Part shown: piece after piece, positions 8,616 to 16,874 of the stretch
How positions within the stretch are numbered: position 1 is the stretch's first letter
Layout: the number at the start of each line of letters is the position of its first letter
NCBI GenBank assembly: GCA_044360435.1
Contig: JBIKKI010000005.1
Location: 1 to 37,578 of the forward strand
DNA length: 37,578 bases
Reading direction: 5' to 3'
Origin: REEB481 sp044360435
GTDB taxonomy: Bacteria; Bacteroidota; Bacteroidia; NS11-12g; UBA955
The notes under the pieces: generated by a model
Told to the model about the DNA's origin: nothing
The model's input: only the letters and a program-made list of their open reading frames with translations
The model's database searches: none
Made by a program: the position numbers and the translations under genes

Positions 8616-9695
8616 TTAGAAGTCAATACGGAAACGCTCTCGTTTCATCTCCGCAAATGGCAGAAATGTTGCCTTTCCCAAGTCATATTCCTGACGGTTG
8701 CGCACTATGCGCATGGCATCCAGTATGGCCTGAATGAATGAAGCCGGCGAGGCCAAACCTTTACCTGCAAGGTCATAAGCCGTTCCATGATCCGGCGAAG
8801 TGCGCACCACAGGCAAGCCGGCGGTAAAATTCACCCCGTCATAAAACGCTTCTGCCTTGAACGGAATGAGCCCCTGATCGTGATACATGGCCAAGATGAC
8901 ATCGAAATTGCGTTGGTTTCCGGATCCGAAAAAAGCATCCGCGGGGTAAGGTCCGTAAACCAGCATGTCTTGAGCCAGGGCTTCTTCAACGGCAGGCTTG
9001 ATCACTTCTGTTTCTTCTTTTCCCAGCAAACCTGAATCGCCAGCATGCGGATTTAATCCCAAAACGGCTACTCTGGGTCTGAGGATTCCAAAATCCCTTT
9101 TCAGTGAAGCGTGGATCAACTTGATCTGTGCCAATAAACCTGCTTTGGTGATTTTACTGCTCACCTGGGCAATAGGTACATGTTCTGTGGCCAAAGCAAC
9201 CCGCAGGTCTTCAGAAACCAGCATCATGGCGTATTGTTCCACCCCAAAAGCGCTGGCGATAAAACCGGTATGACCCGTAAAACCAGGCTCATGCGCTGCG
9301 ACAGTCGATTTATCTAAAGGCGCTGTAACTATGGCGTCCAGTTTACCGGCAACGGCATCGGCCACGCAGGCTTTCAATGAAGACAAGGCTTCTGCACCAG
9401 CGTCCAACGACGGTTTTCCAGGTTCAATTTCAATTTGCTTTTCGCTGCTCACCACCAAATTCAATCGCCCTGGTTGAGCTTCTTCAACCTTATTTACCAA
9501 AGTGTATAGCGGTGCCTGTATTTCAGCACCGGCATTCAGCTTCTTGTAATAAACATAACTCCTGGGCGATGCGTACAATACGGGAATAATATGTCGCATG
9601 ATGGATTCCTGCGCACAGGCCAACTGAATCAATTCAAGCCCAATACCATTTGGATCACCTTGGGTAATCCCTATACGCATGTATTTATGCTCCAT
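8616..9695 (-). CDS. pdxA: 4-hydroxythreonine-4-phosphate dehydrogenase
   Basis: NAD-dependent oxidation of 4-phosphohydroxy-L-threonine in the DXP-dependent pyridoxal 5'-phosphate pathway; cytoplasmic. The 359-aa protein has TQGDPNGIGLE at the N-terminus and the three metal-binding histidines in their usual contexts: His172 (ATEHVPIAQ), His217 (LNPHAGDSG) and His272 (MYHDQGLIPFK). Two ATG starts are possible: 9695, which overlaps the pepA stop by 11 bases, or 9680, which starts MRIGITQGD and leaves a 4-base gap. Either supports coupling with pepA upstream. A 55-base gap separates it from yceD. Confidence 0.95.
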   Translation of the reverse strand: MEHKYMRIGITQGDPNGIGLELIQLACAQESIMRHIIPVLYASPRSYVYYKKLNAGAEIQAPLYTLVNKVEEAQPGRLNLVVSSEKQIEIEPGKPSLDAGAEALSSLKACVADAVAGKLDAIVTAPLDKSTVAAHEPGFTGHTGFIASAFGVEQYAMMLVSEDLRVALATEHVPIAQVSSKITKAGLLAQIKLIHASLKRDFGILRPRVAVLGLNPHAGDSGLLGKEETEVIKPAVEEALAQDMLVYGPYPADAFFGSGNQRNFDVILAMYHDQGLIPFKAEAFYDGVNFTAGLPVVRTSPDHGTAYDLAGKGLASPASFIQAILDAMRIVRNRQEYDLGKATFLPFAEMKRERFRIDF

Positions 9696-11157
9696 TTTTT
9701 ATTCTGTTTTTTAAGAAAGAAACGACCAAACGTACCCCAACTCCAGTTCCGCCCCTGGTGATGTATCCATTTTGCTGGTGGGCGAACGCTGTGCCTGCAA
9801 TGTCTAAATGCAACCAGGGATAATCGGTGAAGTTACGCAAAAACATTGCTGCAGTTTGCGCACCACCTTCAGCCTTACCCAAGTTCTTCAGGTCGCTGAT
9901 GTCGCCTTTCATTTCTTCTGCATATTCTTCCCAAAGGGGCAACTCCGCCAAACGCTCATAAACCTGTTCGCCTGCTGCCTTGAGCGACGCTTTTACCGGC
10001 TCACCTGCATTACCCATCATGGCACTTCCGTAAGTTCCCAAAGCACGGGCAGCGGCTCCGGTTAATGTGGCAAAATCCAGCACCAGTTCAGGTTTGTATT
10101 TTTGGGCATAGCTCAACGCATCTGCCAAAATCAAGCGGCCTTCAGCATCTGTATTCAGCACTTCCACCGTTAATCCTTTATGCGTATCGATGATGTCTCC
10201 CGGGCAAATGGCTTCTTCTCCGGGGCGATTATCGGTGGCAGGAATCAGTCCAATCAGATGTATGGGTAGTTTCAAAGCAGCCACGGCCTGAAATACTCCG
10301 GCAACAACGGCGGCTCCGGCCATGTCGCATTTCATATAATCCATGCTTTGTGGCGTTGGTTTCAAACTCAGTCCACCGGTATCAAAAACAACGCCCTTGC
10401 CTACCAGAACTACCGGCCGCTTGTTGACCGGTTTTTCAGGTTTGTATTCCATTACCACAAAGGCGGGTTCTTGTTTGCTTCCTTTATTGACGGCCAGCAA
10501 ACCACCGAACTTCTGAGCGCGTATCCGCGACATGTTCCAAACATCCACAGAAAAGCCAAATTGGTTGCCCATTTCGGTGATTGCCTCGCCCAATTGTTTC
10601 GCTGTTTGATGGTTGGATGGCAGATTGACCAAATCCCTTGCGGCAAATACAGCTTCTGTGATACGCTTTAAAGCGTTCGCTTCATGCTTACCGAAACAGT
10701 CGGAAACCACTTCAGTAATTTCAGGTTGTATGGAAGCTGTCTGTGTAGTTTTGAATCTGTCAAAGCGGTAGGAAGCCAGTATAAATCCTTCCATGAAGGC
10801 TTCGGTATGTGCTGCATTTTGCTGCGCATCAACCAAACGAACAGGGCCAACTGCCGATTTCTGGGCTGCTGCAAATACGTCAGCTCCACATTTCCGCAAG
10901 CGCTCATATTCGGCTGAATCTTTCAACACAGCGGTGCATTCGAACCAAAAAACGCTGCTTGCGGTTTGGGTATGAAAGCTATACTTCTTTTGTTCCAGTC
11001 TGTGCTCAAGCAAAAGCAGAAGTTCTTCATCAAATCCGGCCAGGCCCAAATCAGAGGGTTTTTCGTACAGCCAGATGACGGATTTTACCGCCAAGGATGT
11101 TTCTGAAGTGCTTTTACCTGCTCCCTTCTCTTTCTTAATTTTTTTAGAAACTCCCAT
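9685..11157 (-). CDS. pepA: Leucyl aminopeptidase (M17 family)
   Basis: Cytosolic two-metal aminopeptidase that removes N-terminal residues. The 490-aa protein has a divergent N-terminal domain (1-160) and a canonical C-terminal catalytic domain: Lys254 and Asp259 in GKGVVFDTGG, Lys266, Asp278, and the M17 signature NTDAEGRL at 335-342 (Asp337, Glu339, Arg341), all in the order of E. coli PepA. The first 20 residues are a lysine-rich low-complexity tail. The ATG at 11157 directly follows the T-run of the ATP synthase operon terminator, leaving no room for a normal promoter and leader; the true start could be internal or expression could depend on read-through. Confidence 0.94.
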   Translation of the reverse strand: MGVSKKIKKEKGAGKSTSETSLAVKSVIWLYEKPSDLGLAGFDEELLLLLEHRLEQKKYSFHTQTASSVFWFECTAVLKDSAEYERLRKCGADVFAAAQKSAVGPVRLVDAQQNAAHTEAFMEGFILASYRFDRFKTTQTASIQPEITEVVSDCFGKHEANALKRITEAVFAARDLVNLPSNHQTAKQLGEAITEMGNQFGFSVDVWNMSRIRAQKFGGLLAVNKGSKQEPAFVVMEYKPEKPVNKRPVVLVGKGVVFDTGGLSLKPTPQSMDYMKCDMAGAAVVAGVFQAVAALKLPIHLIGLIPATDNRPGEEAICPGDIIDTHKGLTVEVLNTDAEGRLILADALSYAQKYKPELVLDFATLTGAAARALGTYGSAMMGNAGEPVKASLKAAGEQVYERLAELPLWEEYAEEMKGDISDLKNLGKAEGGAQTAAMFLRNFTDYPWLHLDIAGTAFAHQQNGYITRGGTGVGVRLVVSFLKNRIKNGA

Positions 11158-11193
11158 AAAAAGACAAGGGCGAAACTAATGCTTCGCCCTTGT
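11158..11193 (-). terminator. Rho-independent terminator of the ATP synthase operon
   Basis: A perfect 11-bp stem (ACAAGGGCGAA at 11164-11174 with its complement at 11183-11193) with an 8-nt loop is followed on the minus strand by CTTTTT. It lies 23 bases after the atpG stop codon. The T-run ends at 11158, immediately before the pepA ATG at 11157. Confidence 0.88.
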
Positions 11194-11216
11194 AAATGAT
11201 TCAGTTAAACGAGGAA

Positions 11217-12092
11217 TTATCCCTGCAGTGCTGCTGCACCACCAACAATTTCAGAGATTTCACGGGTAATGGCTGCCTGACGTGCCTGGTTGTAGGCCAA
11301 TCGGAGGCTGCGCAGCAATTCTCCGGCATTGTCGGTCGCTTTATCCATGGCAACCATTCGCGCTCCATGCTCGGAAGCATGTGAGTCAAGAACAGCACGG
11401 TAAAGCTGGGTTTTCAGACTCCTTGGAATGAGTTCCTGAAGGATGGCTACTTTTCCGGGTTCGAAGATGTAATCGTTTTTCTTTTTCCCGGAAGATTGGT
11501 TCATTTCTACAGGCAGGAACACCTCATTGGTAAGTATCTGGGTAGCAGCGTTTTTGAACTGATTGTACACCAGTTCCACGCGATCGTATTTACCGCTCAT
11601 ATAGGCTTCAAGAATCCAGTCGCCGGCTGCAAAAACTGAAGCGGCACTCAGATTGCCAAAGGTTCCCATAAAATCCATTTGGAACTGGAATTTGTGTCGG
11701 CGGAAAAACTCGAAAGCTTTTTTCCCGATGGGAAGCATGGTTACATTGCCAGCCTGATATTGCGCCTGATACTTGCCTTCAATGAGGTATCGGGTGCGGC
11801 GGATAACGTTGGTATTAAACGCCCCGCACAAACCACGGTCACTGGAAATAACTACCAGCAATACTTTCTCGGCAGCATTACCGGAAAAATACCTTGCCAG
11901 TGTTTCATCCTCAACAGAATCTTCCAAATTGGCCATCACCTCCTTCAATTTGGCTGCATAGGGACGCATGCGGATAATGCCATCCGTTGCGCGGCGCAGC
12001 TTGGTAGCAGAAACCAATTTCATTGCTTTGGTAATCTGCTGCGTAGAAATTGTTGAAGATATCCGGCTTCTAATTTCCTTCAGGTTGGCCAT
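11217..12092 (-). CDS. atpG: ATP synthase gamma subunit
   Basis: Central rotor stalk of F1, coupling c-ring rotation to catalysis. The 291-aa protein has the coiled-coil N-terminal helix starting MANLKEIRSRISSTISTQQITKAM and the C-terminal helix with ATDNAGELLRSLRLAYNQARQAAIT, both characteristic. A lysine-rich insert around residues 200-206 (SGKKKND) lies in the middle domain. Last gene of this operon: no beta or epsilon subunit gene follows, and a terminator is present 23 bases downstream. Fifteen bases separate it from atpA. Confidence 0.97.
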   Translation of the reverse strand: MANLKEIRSRISSTISTQQITKAMKLVSATKLRRATDGIIRMRPYAAKLKEVMANLEDSVEDETLARYFSGNAAEKVLLVVISSDRGLCGAFNTNVIRRTRYLIEGKYQAQYQAGNVTMLPIGKKAFEFFRRHKFQFQMDFMGTFGNLSAASVFAAGDWILEAYMSGKYDRVELVYNQFKNAATQILTNEVFLPVEMNQSSGKKKNDYIFEPGKVAILQELIPRSLKTQLYRAVLDSHASEHGARMVAMDKATDNAGELLRSLRLAYNQARQAAITREISEIVGGAAALQG

Positions 12093-12107
12093 GGGTCTTC
12101 TTTAAGC

Positions 12108-13685
12108 TTAGGCGAAACTTTTTGCTACTTCTTTACAAGCTGATTCCAGCACAGATGTGATGCTCTCGTCGATTTTACCTGCCTTTATCTGGTCAAGCAC
12201 ATCACGATGCTTGGCATCCAGATATTCCAGGTATTGTTGTTCGAATTCGCGCACACGATTCACCGGAATGCTTCTGAGCAAGCCGTTGGTACCACAATAG
12301 ATGATGGCAACCTGCTTTTCAACGGATACCGGTGAAAACTGACCTTGTTTCAGTACCTCCACGTTGCGTGAACCTTTATCGAGAACAGCTTTTGTAGCAG
12401 CGTCCAGGTCAGAACCAAATTTCGCAAATGCTTCAAGTTCGCGGTACTGAGCCTGATCAAGTTTCAGGGTACCAGCAACTTTTTTCATGGATTTAATTTG
12501 GGCATTACCACCTACGCGGCTTACCGAAATACCTACGTTAATCGCAGGACGAACACCTGAGTTGAACAGGTTGGACTCGAGGAAAATCTGTCCGTCGGTA
12601 ATAGAAATTACGTTGGTAGGAATGTATGCAGATACGTCACCGGCCTGTGTTTCAATGATGGGCAGTGCGGTCAGAGAACCTCCACCTTTCACTTTATCAC
12701 GCAGGTTTTCAGGCAAATCGTTCATACCACGTGTGATTTCATCGCTGGCATTGAGCTTACAAGCACGCTCAAGCAACCTGCTGTGCAGATAAAACACGTC
12801 ACCGGGATAGGCTTCACGTCCTGGTGGACGACGCAGCAACAGCGATACTTCGCGGTAAGCTACAGCCTGCTTGGACAAGTCATCATAAACAACCAGTGCA
12901 GCATGGCCCTGGTCGCGGAAGAATTCACCTACAGCAGCTCCAGACATTGGCGCAAAGAACTGCAGCGGTGCAGCTGCGCTGGCAGGAGCAGAAACAACCA
13001 CAGTATAGGCCATGGCGCCGTGTTCTTCCAAAGATTTAACTACCTGCTTTACGGTTGATTCTTTCTGACCGCAGGCAACGTAGATACAATATACAGGCTT
13101 GCCTGCATCAAAATTCTGACGCTGGTTGATGATGGTATCAATGGCCACAGCAGTTTTACCCGTCTGACGATCACCGATGATTAATTCCCTTTGACCACGG
13201 CCAATAGGAATCATGGCGTCGATTGCCTTGATACCGGTTTGCAATGGCTCTTTTACGGGTTCGCGGTACAATACGCCTGGAGCTTTGCGTTCCAGCGGCA
13301 TTTCGTACAACTCACCTTCAATCGGACCTTTTCCGTCAACGGGTTCGCCAAGCGTATTTACAACACGTCCGAGCATACCGAATCCAACGGGAACGGATGC
13401 GATTTTGCGGGTACGGCGAACAATGTCACCTTCTTTAACCGCAGTGCTGCTGCCGAGCAATACGGCACCAACATTATCTTCTTCCAAGTTCAAAACCACG
13501 GCACGAATACCGTTTTCAAATTCCACGAGCTCACCGCTTTGAACGCTGGTAAGGCCATAGATGCGTGCAATGCCGTCACCTACCTGCAGTACGGTACCTA
13601 CTTCTTCAAGACTGGTACCGGCACTGAAGCCCGAAATCTGTTCTTTGAGAATGGCTGAAACCTCGTCTGGTCTGATCTGTGCCAT
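12108..13685 (-). CDS. atpA: ATP synthase alpha subunit
   Basis: Non-catalytic nucleotide-binding subunit of F1. The 525-aa length is normal. The P-loop GDRQTGKT is at residues 171-178, and the SVSRVGGNAQIKSMK segment carries the arginine finger that reaches the catalytic site of beta. The N-terminal helix (residues 1-25) that binds delta is present. It starts one base after the atpH stop codon. No anomaly visible. Confidence 0.98.
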   Translation of the reverse strand: MAQIRPDEVSAILKEQISGFSAGTSLEEVGTVLQVGDGIARIYGLTSVQSGELVEFENGIRAVVLNLEEDNVGAVLLGSSTAVKEGDIVRRTRKIASVPVGFGMLGRVVNTLGEPVDGKGPIEGELYEMPLERKAPGVLYREPVKEPLQTGIKAIDAMIPIGRGQRELIIGDRQTGKTAVAIDTIINQRQNFDAGKPVYCIYVACGQKESTVKQVVKSLEEHGAMAYTVVVSAPASAAAPLQFFAPMSGAAVGEFFRDQGHAALVVYDDLSKQAVAYREVSLLLRRPPGREAYPGDVFYLHSRLLERACKLNASDEITRGMNDLPENLRDKVKGGGSLTALPIIETQAGDVSAYIPTNVISITDGQIFLESNLFNSGVRPAINVGISVSRVGGNAQIKSMKKVAGTLKLDQAQYRELEAFAKFGSDLDAATKAVLDKGSRNVEVLKQGQFSPVSVEKQVAIIYCGTNGLLRSIPVNRVREFEQQYLEYLDAKHRDVLDQIKAGKIDESITSVLESACKEVAKSFA

Positions 13686-13686
13686 G

Positions 13687-14226
13687 TTATGCTATGTTTA
13701 GTTCTTTTTTAAGTTTGTTGATTTGGTTGTGAATGCTGGTGTCATAAATCCGGTCTTTGAAACGGATAATCACACCCCCGATGATGGAAGGATCTTTCTT
13801 CACGATCAGTTCCACATTCTGCGCACCGGTTTGTTTTTTAACAAATGCAGTTACTGTGTTCAATGCTTCTGCATCCAACTCCGTTGCAGCCGTTACTGTT
13901 GCCTCAACGATTCCTTTTTGCTGGTTGAATTCAGCCAAAAAAGCCGAGGCAATTTCCGGCAACATCATTTCCCTGTTTTTTGAAAGGGCGAGTTGAAAAA
14001 TCTCTTTAGAGTTCACGTGAAAATCCTTGCATACGGCAAGCAGGGCATTTGATTTCGCGTCTTTGGGAATTACCGGGCTGTTCAGAAATGCCCTGAATTC
14101 ACGGTTTGAATGGCTAAGCGATACCAAGGTTTTCATATCTCCGGCCACAGCTTCATCATGTCCACCTTCAACGGCTTTCAGATACAACGCATGGGCGTAT
14201 CTTGAAGCAATTCTGTAGTTCGACAT
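13687..14226 (-). CDS. atpH: ATP synthase delta subunit (OSCP)
   Basis: Peripheral-stalk subunit linking alpha to the b subunits. The 179-aa protein shows the helical N-terminal domain (ASRYAHALYLKAVE near residue 7) and the C-terminal KKDPSIIGGVIIRFKDRIYDTSIHNQI region that is diagnostic for the delta/OSCP family. Packed between atpF (5-base gap) and atpA (1-base gap) in the expected operon order. Confidence 0.96.
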   Translation of the reverse strand: MSNYRIASRYAHALYLKAVEGGHDEAVAGDMKTLVSLSHSNREFRAFLNSPVIPKDAKSNALLAVCKDFHVNSKEIFQLALSKNREMMLPEIASAFLAEFNQQKGIVEATVTAATELDAEALNTVTAFVKKQTGAQNVELIVKKDPSIIGGVIIRFKDRIYDTSIHNQINKLKKELNIA

Positions 14227-14231
14227 AGTTG

Positions 14232-14738
14232 TTAAGAAGCGCTAGATGAATCCTGTTTTCCGAGTTTGCTCAAATGATCGTTGATGATGGCACGTTGTTC
14301 CTCGTTGTCTTCCATGCGCTTACCCACAAGCTTACCCGCAATTTCCAGGGAAAACCCTGCAACTTGTTGTTTGAGCTCGTTAATGGCAGCACCTTTCTGA
14401 CGATCGATTTCAAGCTGTGCTTTCTCTATCATCTTACGTGCTTCGTCATCGGCGATTTTCTTCGCATCGCTGATCATTTTCTCCTTAATGTCGCGGGCTT
14501 CACGCAAAATTTTGTCGCGCTCAAGCCTGGCTTCCGCCAGCAACACTTCGTTTTGATCCTTGAGTTCAGAAATCTCCAAACGCGCTTTTTCGGCACTTTT
14601 CAGCGCAGCGTCTATAGATTCCTCCCGTTCCTTAATAAGGTTCAGGATTGGTTTCCAGGCAAGACGCCCAAGCAAAAACACCACAGCCAAAAAGGCTATT
14701 GATGTCCATATAATGGTTCCTAATCCGGCTGATAACAT
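14232..14738 (-). CDS. atpF: ATP synthase b subunit
   Basis: Peripheral-stalk subunit: one N-terminal membrane helix (about residues 5-27) followed by a long charged coiled coil (about 35-150) rich in Lys, Glu and Ala. The 168-aa length and the WKPIL segment after the helix fit bacterial b subunits. Only one b-type gene is present, so a homodimer is expected. A stable hairpin lies in the 63-base gap between atpE and this gene. Confidence 0.96.
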   Translation of the reverse strand: MLSAGLGTIIWTSIAFLAVVFLLGRLAWKPILNLIKEREESIDAALKSAEKARLEISELKDQNEVLLAEARLERDKILREARDIKEKMISDAKKIADDEARKMIEKAQLEIDRQKGAAINELKQQVAGFSLEIAGKLVGKRMEDNEEQRAIINDHLSKLGKQDSSSAS

Positions 14739-14760
14739 GTTTTTTCTTTTTCAATGGTTA

Positions 14761-14792
14761 AGAAAAGGAGCCGGTTACAAGCACCGGCTCCT
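14761..14792 (-). promoter_or_regulatory. Intercistronic hairpin between atpE and atpF
   Basis: A perfect 10-bp GC-rich stem (AGGAGCCGGT at 14766-14775, complement at 14783-14792) with a 7-nt loop, followed on the minus strand by TTTTCTT. It begins 10 bases after the atpE stop and 28 bases before the atpF start. It looks like an intrinsic terminator but is inside an essential operon, so partial termination or 3'-end protection of atpE message is the likely role (inference): the c subunit is needed in many copies per complex. Confidence 0.7.
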
Positions 14793-14801
14793 GAATTTTC
14801 A

Positions 14802-15047
14802 TTAACCGAGTACAACGAGCAGACAAACGATTACTGCAAACAGGGCTACACCCTCGATCAACGCCGCGGCAACAATCATGTTGGCGCGAATGTCGCCTGT
14901 TGCTTCAGGCTGACGTGCGATGCTTTCGAGGGCTGAACCGCCGATACGGCCAATACCGATACCTGCGCCTACTGCTGCAATACCTGCTCCGATACCGGCC
15001 CAACCGGCTGCTCCGGCAGCTTCAAGAAGAATGGTTAACATTTCCAT
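14802..15047 (-). CDS. atpE: ATP synthase c subunit
   Basis: Proteolipid that forms the rotor ring. The 81-aa protein is two hydrophobic helices; helix 1 carries the GAGIGIG glycine motif (about 27-33), the polar loop is ARQPEATGDIR (44-54), and the ion-binding carboxylate is Glu65 in ALIEGVALF. The glutamine and Ser/Thr residues that mark sodium-binding c subunits are not evident around helix 1 and Glu65, so proton use is more likely. A hairpin follows the gene. Confidence 0.97.
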   Translation of the reverse strand: MEMLTILLEAAGAAGWAGIGAGIAAVGAGIGIGRIGGSALESIARQPEATGDIRANMIVAAALIEGVALFAVIVCLLVVLG

Positions 15048-15073
15048 GTTTTATAGTTGATGGTTTGGTTTTT

Positions 15074-16252
15074 TTAATGATGATGAGGTTCTTCTACCGC
15101 GCTGCCAAAATAAATGGCGGCGAGCAGGGTAAATACGTACGCCTGAAGGAAGGCTACCAGCAGTTCAATCACGTTCATAAACACCATGAACAATAATGAA
15201 CCTACACCTACTCCATAGCCTGCACCTGCACTTTGTTGTCCAAAGATAAAGATCAAACTTACGAAGGAAAGGATGATGATATGCCCTGCAGTGATGTTCG
15301 CGGTCAAACGAATCATCAATACCGCAGGCTTGATGAAAATTCCCAAAATTTCAATGGGAACCAGAATGAACTTAATCGGAACTGGAACGCCATGGGGCCA
15401 AAGGATGTGTACCCAGTAATTTTTGTTTCCGTTCAGGGTGGTAATGATGAACACTACAGTGGCCAGAACCAAGGTTACACCGAGCGTACCCATCACGTTG
15501 AAGCCTCCAAGGAAAGGAATCAGCCCAAGGATATTCGCCATCCAGATGAAAAAGAATGAACTCAACAGGAATGGCATGAATTTGTCCGCCTTCTTCGCCC
15601 CAATACTCGGCACCGCAACTTCATCGCGGATGAACAATATAAGCGGCTCCATAAACGACTGCAATCCTTTGGGAGCCATGCCCCTGCGCTTCTTGTAGGA
15701 AGAAGCAACGGCCAGGAACATGATGATAACCAAAGCACCTGCCAGAAATAAACCTGCTACGCTTTTGGTAATGGATAAATCCAAGGGTTTCACATTGGTC
15801 GGATGACCGTGTTCGTCGAGGGTCAGACCACCTTCTGCGTTTGCTTCATAAATCTGTTCATGGAACATGATAAATCCATCATGCTCCATATAATGTTCAT
15901 GACTGCTGTCGATCGTCTTTTGGTTGTGGTAGAAATGAGAGCTGTTAAACACCTTCCAGCCAGAAGCCGTTTTCAGGATGATGGGCAGATAAATGCTGAA
16001 ATGCTTTTCATTGGCGGTACCCTCGTTCAGGGTAAAGAAATGGATTTCGTGCGCATCAGAAATGTGATGCATGATCATTTCTCCCGCATTGAAGGATTTC
16101 TTCGGCGCGGAATGTGCACTGTCTGAACCGGTTTCAGCGGAAGCCATGAGGCTGTTGAAACCCACAAAAACGGTCAAAAAAGCGCAAAATGCTGTTTTGA
16201 CGATAAAATCTGAAAGAGACTTAGTTGCGGAAACCCTAGTTTTTTCGGCCAT
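15074..16252 (-). CDS. atpB: ATP synthase a subunit with signal peptide and periplasmic extension
   Basis: Stator proton channel of Fo. The C-terminal 230 residues are canonical, with the essential arginine at 315 (LMIRLTANITAGH) and ELLVAFLQAYVFTLL near the end. At 392 aa it is about 120-150 residues longer than the E. coli protein. The extra N-terminus contains a signal-peptide-like segment (about 17-40) and a soluble stretch (about 41-160) with roughly fourteen histidines, presumably periplasmic; the C-terminus ends EEPHHH. Long a subunits are usual in Bacteroidota. The start overlaps the upstream membrane gene by 17 bases, pointing to coupled translation. Confidence 0.95.
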   Translation of the reverse strand: MAEKTRVSATKSLSDFIVKTAFCAFLTVFVGFNSLMASAETGSDSAHSAPKKSFNAGEMIMHHISDAHEIHFFTLNEGTANEKHFSIYLPIILKTASGWKVFNSSHFYHNQKTIDSSHEHYMEHDGFIMFHEQIYEANAEGGLTLDEHGHPTNVKPLDLSITKSVAGLFLAGALVIIMFLAVASSYKKRRGMAPKGLQSFMEPLILFIRDEVAVPSIGAKKADKFMPFLLSSFFFIWMANILGLIPFLGGFNVMGTLGVTLVLATVVFIITTLNGNKNYWVHILWPHGVPVPIKFILVPIEILGIFIKPAVLMIRLTANITAGHIIILSFVSLIFIFGQQSAGAGYGVGVGSLLFMVFMNVIELLVAFLQAYVFTLLAAIYFGSAVEEPHHH

Positions 16253-16646
16253 CTTCTGAAACGGGCGTTTCTTTTAAATCGGGGCGCAAGTTAGGAAGGA
16301 TTGCCACAATTTCAAAAAAGGTGAACACGAAGTAACAAATAAAAAAAACGGCCACAAATGAGAAGTCCGGTTTTCCCTTTCTCAGCACCACAATAACGAT
16401 AAATACAATCGACATCATCATGCGGAACAAATTGTTCAGCATCAGGAAACGCACGTGGTTTTTGGGATCTTTCACAAACCGCATATTCAGACGGTAGGTA
16501 ATGAGGGTCAGTGCCCACAGGAATAACACGGAAAGCCACCAGGTAGGATCGGGTGTTTGCTGCGCAAAAGCGGCGTATAATCCCAAACCGGATGCCAGCA
16601 CCAAAGCCAAAATGGTAATCTTCACAACAAACGGCAAGCGCTTCAT
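16236..16646 (-). CDS. AtpI-like membrane protein in the ATP synthase operon
   Basis: A 136-aa protein with four hydrophobic segments at about residues 8-27, 36-52, 68-87 and 94-116 and a charged C-terminal tail. Its size, topology and position between atpZ and atpB match the AtpI/ATP synthase protein I-like genes of other operons, which assist c-ring assembly or ion supply; sequence similarity to classical AtpI is not obvious to me, so the assignment is mainly by context. It overlaps atpB by 17 bases and follows atpZ by 15. Confidence 0.8.
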   Translation of the reverse strand: MKRLPFVVKITILALVLASGLGLYAAFAQQTPDPTWWLSVLFLWALTLITYRLNMRFVKDPKNHVRFLMLNNLFRMMMSIVFIVIVVLRKGKPDFSFVAVFFICYFVFTFFEIVAILPNLRPDLKETPVSEDGRKN

Positions 16647-16661
16647 GCTACAAGATTAAGG

Positions 16662-16874
16662 CTACAATTTGGAAATGAAGCGGTACAGGGCAAAAATCAC
16701 CCCGCTGAGTGCGCATATTAAAGTGTAAAGCGGGAAAACAGGCGGATAGGTTCGGTCAAGCCAGCGACCCAAATAAACGGCAAGCAGGATGATGATGGCC
16801 ATTTCAACAGCCATCCCGGCATAATCAAGAAAACGTTCAGGCTTCTGCAGCCGACGGTTGGGCTGATTTGACAT
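16662..16874 (-). CDS. atpZ: AtpZ/AtpI family small membrane protein
   Basis: A 70-aa protein with two membrane helices (about 18-37 and 46-66) and the family pattern YAGMAVEM...YLGRWLD before a short loop. AtpZ/AtpI proteins sit at the head of ATP synthase operons and are thought to help assemble the ring or carry magnesium/calcium. The ATG at 16874 lies 38 bases inside the 3' end of the bactofilin gene in another frame, so translation of the two is probably coupled. Confidence 0.88.
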   Translation of the reverse strand: MSNQPNRRLQKPERFLDYAGMAVEMAIIILLAVYLGRWLDRTYPPVFPLYTLICALSGVIFALYRFISKL

